The notes under the pieces were generated by a model that saw nothing but the letters and a program-made list of their open reading frames with translations, made no database searches and was not told the origin of the DNA. From Tetradesmus obliquus (lineage: Eukaryota > Chlorophyta > Chlorophyceae > Sphaeropleales > Scenedesmaceae), in contig CP126203.1 of assembly GCA_030272155.1 (NCBI GenBank), positions 2,542,001 through 2,606,000 of the forward strand: a DNA stretch of 64,000 nt, given 5' to 3'. Positions 63,712 through 64,000 of the stretch are shown in pieces. Both the position numbers and the translations under genes were made by a program. Position 1 is the first letter of the stretch. Each line of letters begins with the position of its first letter.

Positions 63712-64000
63712 GCTGCCTGTTTGTCCGAGACAGAGGAGCGGAGGAACTGCAGCGTTCAGCAAACGTCCTGGCGACACGAAAGATGTGAGTAAGTGTACAG
63801 CAGTGTGCGTCAGCGGCGCTGTGCCATGCGGGCACTTGAAGGGGCTCGCTGCTGAGATGATTGCTGACTAGGCTGGGTTCGGGTCTCGGGATGCTCAGAC
63901 AGATGGCTCGTTCCGCAACGTCTTATGAATCATACAGTCATCAAAGACGGCAAGAACAACTTGACGCGAGTTTAGCTCGCCTTACACCTCGGCTGCAAGG
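63712..64000. promoter_or_regulatory. Upstream region of the CBSX3-like gene (to window end)
   Basis: These 289 bases precede the CBSX3-like start and should include its promoter and 5' UTR. No motif or further gene can be made out before the window ends. Confidence 0.4.

Overview
The window is nuclear DNA of a green alga, most likely a flagellated chlorophycean (Chlamydomonas/Haematococcus-like; genus not determinable from the sequence). Reasons: compact spliced genes with GT-AG introns; TGTAA poly(A) signals behind several genes; very frequent CAG/CTG trinucleotide tracts; plastid genes (TIC21-like, 2-isopropylmalate synthase), a cilium-assembly gene (DNAAF5) and a CYP55-type nitric oxide reductase, a family otherwise known from fungi and some green algae. 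No recognisable transposon, retroelement, CRISPR array, rRNA or tRNA was found.

Layout: (1) 1-1951, minus: 5' part of a DNAAF5/HEATR2-like HEAT-repeat dynein assembly factor, running off the left edge. (2) 2843-5085, plus: unrecognised coiled-coil, Ser/Gln/Ala-rich protein, divergent from DNAAF5. (3) 5775-12514, plus: large protein with a BRWD/PHIP-type cryptic Tudor module, a PHD-like zinc region, long Ala/Gln linkers and an FHA-like C-terminus. (4) 14520-17388, plus: glyoxalase II. (5) 17623-20522, plus: TIC21/PIC1-like DUF3611 plastid membrane protein. (6) 23459-31419, minus: CYP55 cytochrome P450 (P450nor). (7) 33594-36842, minus: small multi-membrane-span protein, DUF5765-like. (8) 38670-49108, plus: plastid 2-isopropylmalate synthase in 16 exons. 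(9) 51850-58701, plus: LpxC-like protein in 12 exons that has lost all its zinc ligands. (10) 60803-63711, minus: CBSX3-like two-CBS-domain protein. For the nine complete genes the exon joins given keep phase throughout and end in a stop; they are my models from splice signals and family alignment by eye.

The outstanding property of the window is pervasive duplication of exon fragments. Eight of the ten genes carry, inside introns or just past the stop, one to a dozen degenerate copies of pieces of their own exons, usually including one splice junction. The extreme case is leucine-pathway exon 4 (13 copies, arranged partly in a 723-bp higher-order repeat). Many introns end in a (CTG)n run fused to the CAG acceptor. 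A second point of note is the LpxC-like protein, which keeps the LpxC fold signature but looks like a pseudoenzyme. A third is a 99-nt near-continuous hairpin in an intron of the isopropylmalate synthase gene.

The genes do not form one pathway. They are ordinary single nuclear genes: cilium assembly (1, perhaps 2), chromatin reading (3), methylglyoxal detoxification (4), plastid envelope (5), NO/N2O metabolism (6), leucine synthesis (8), lipid-A-type or derived function (9), and organellar redox/adenylate sensing (10).
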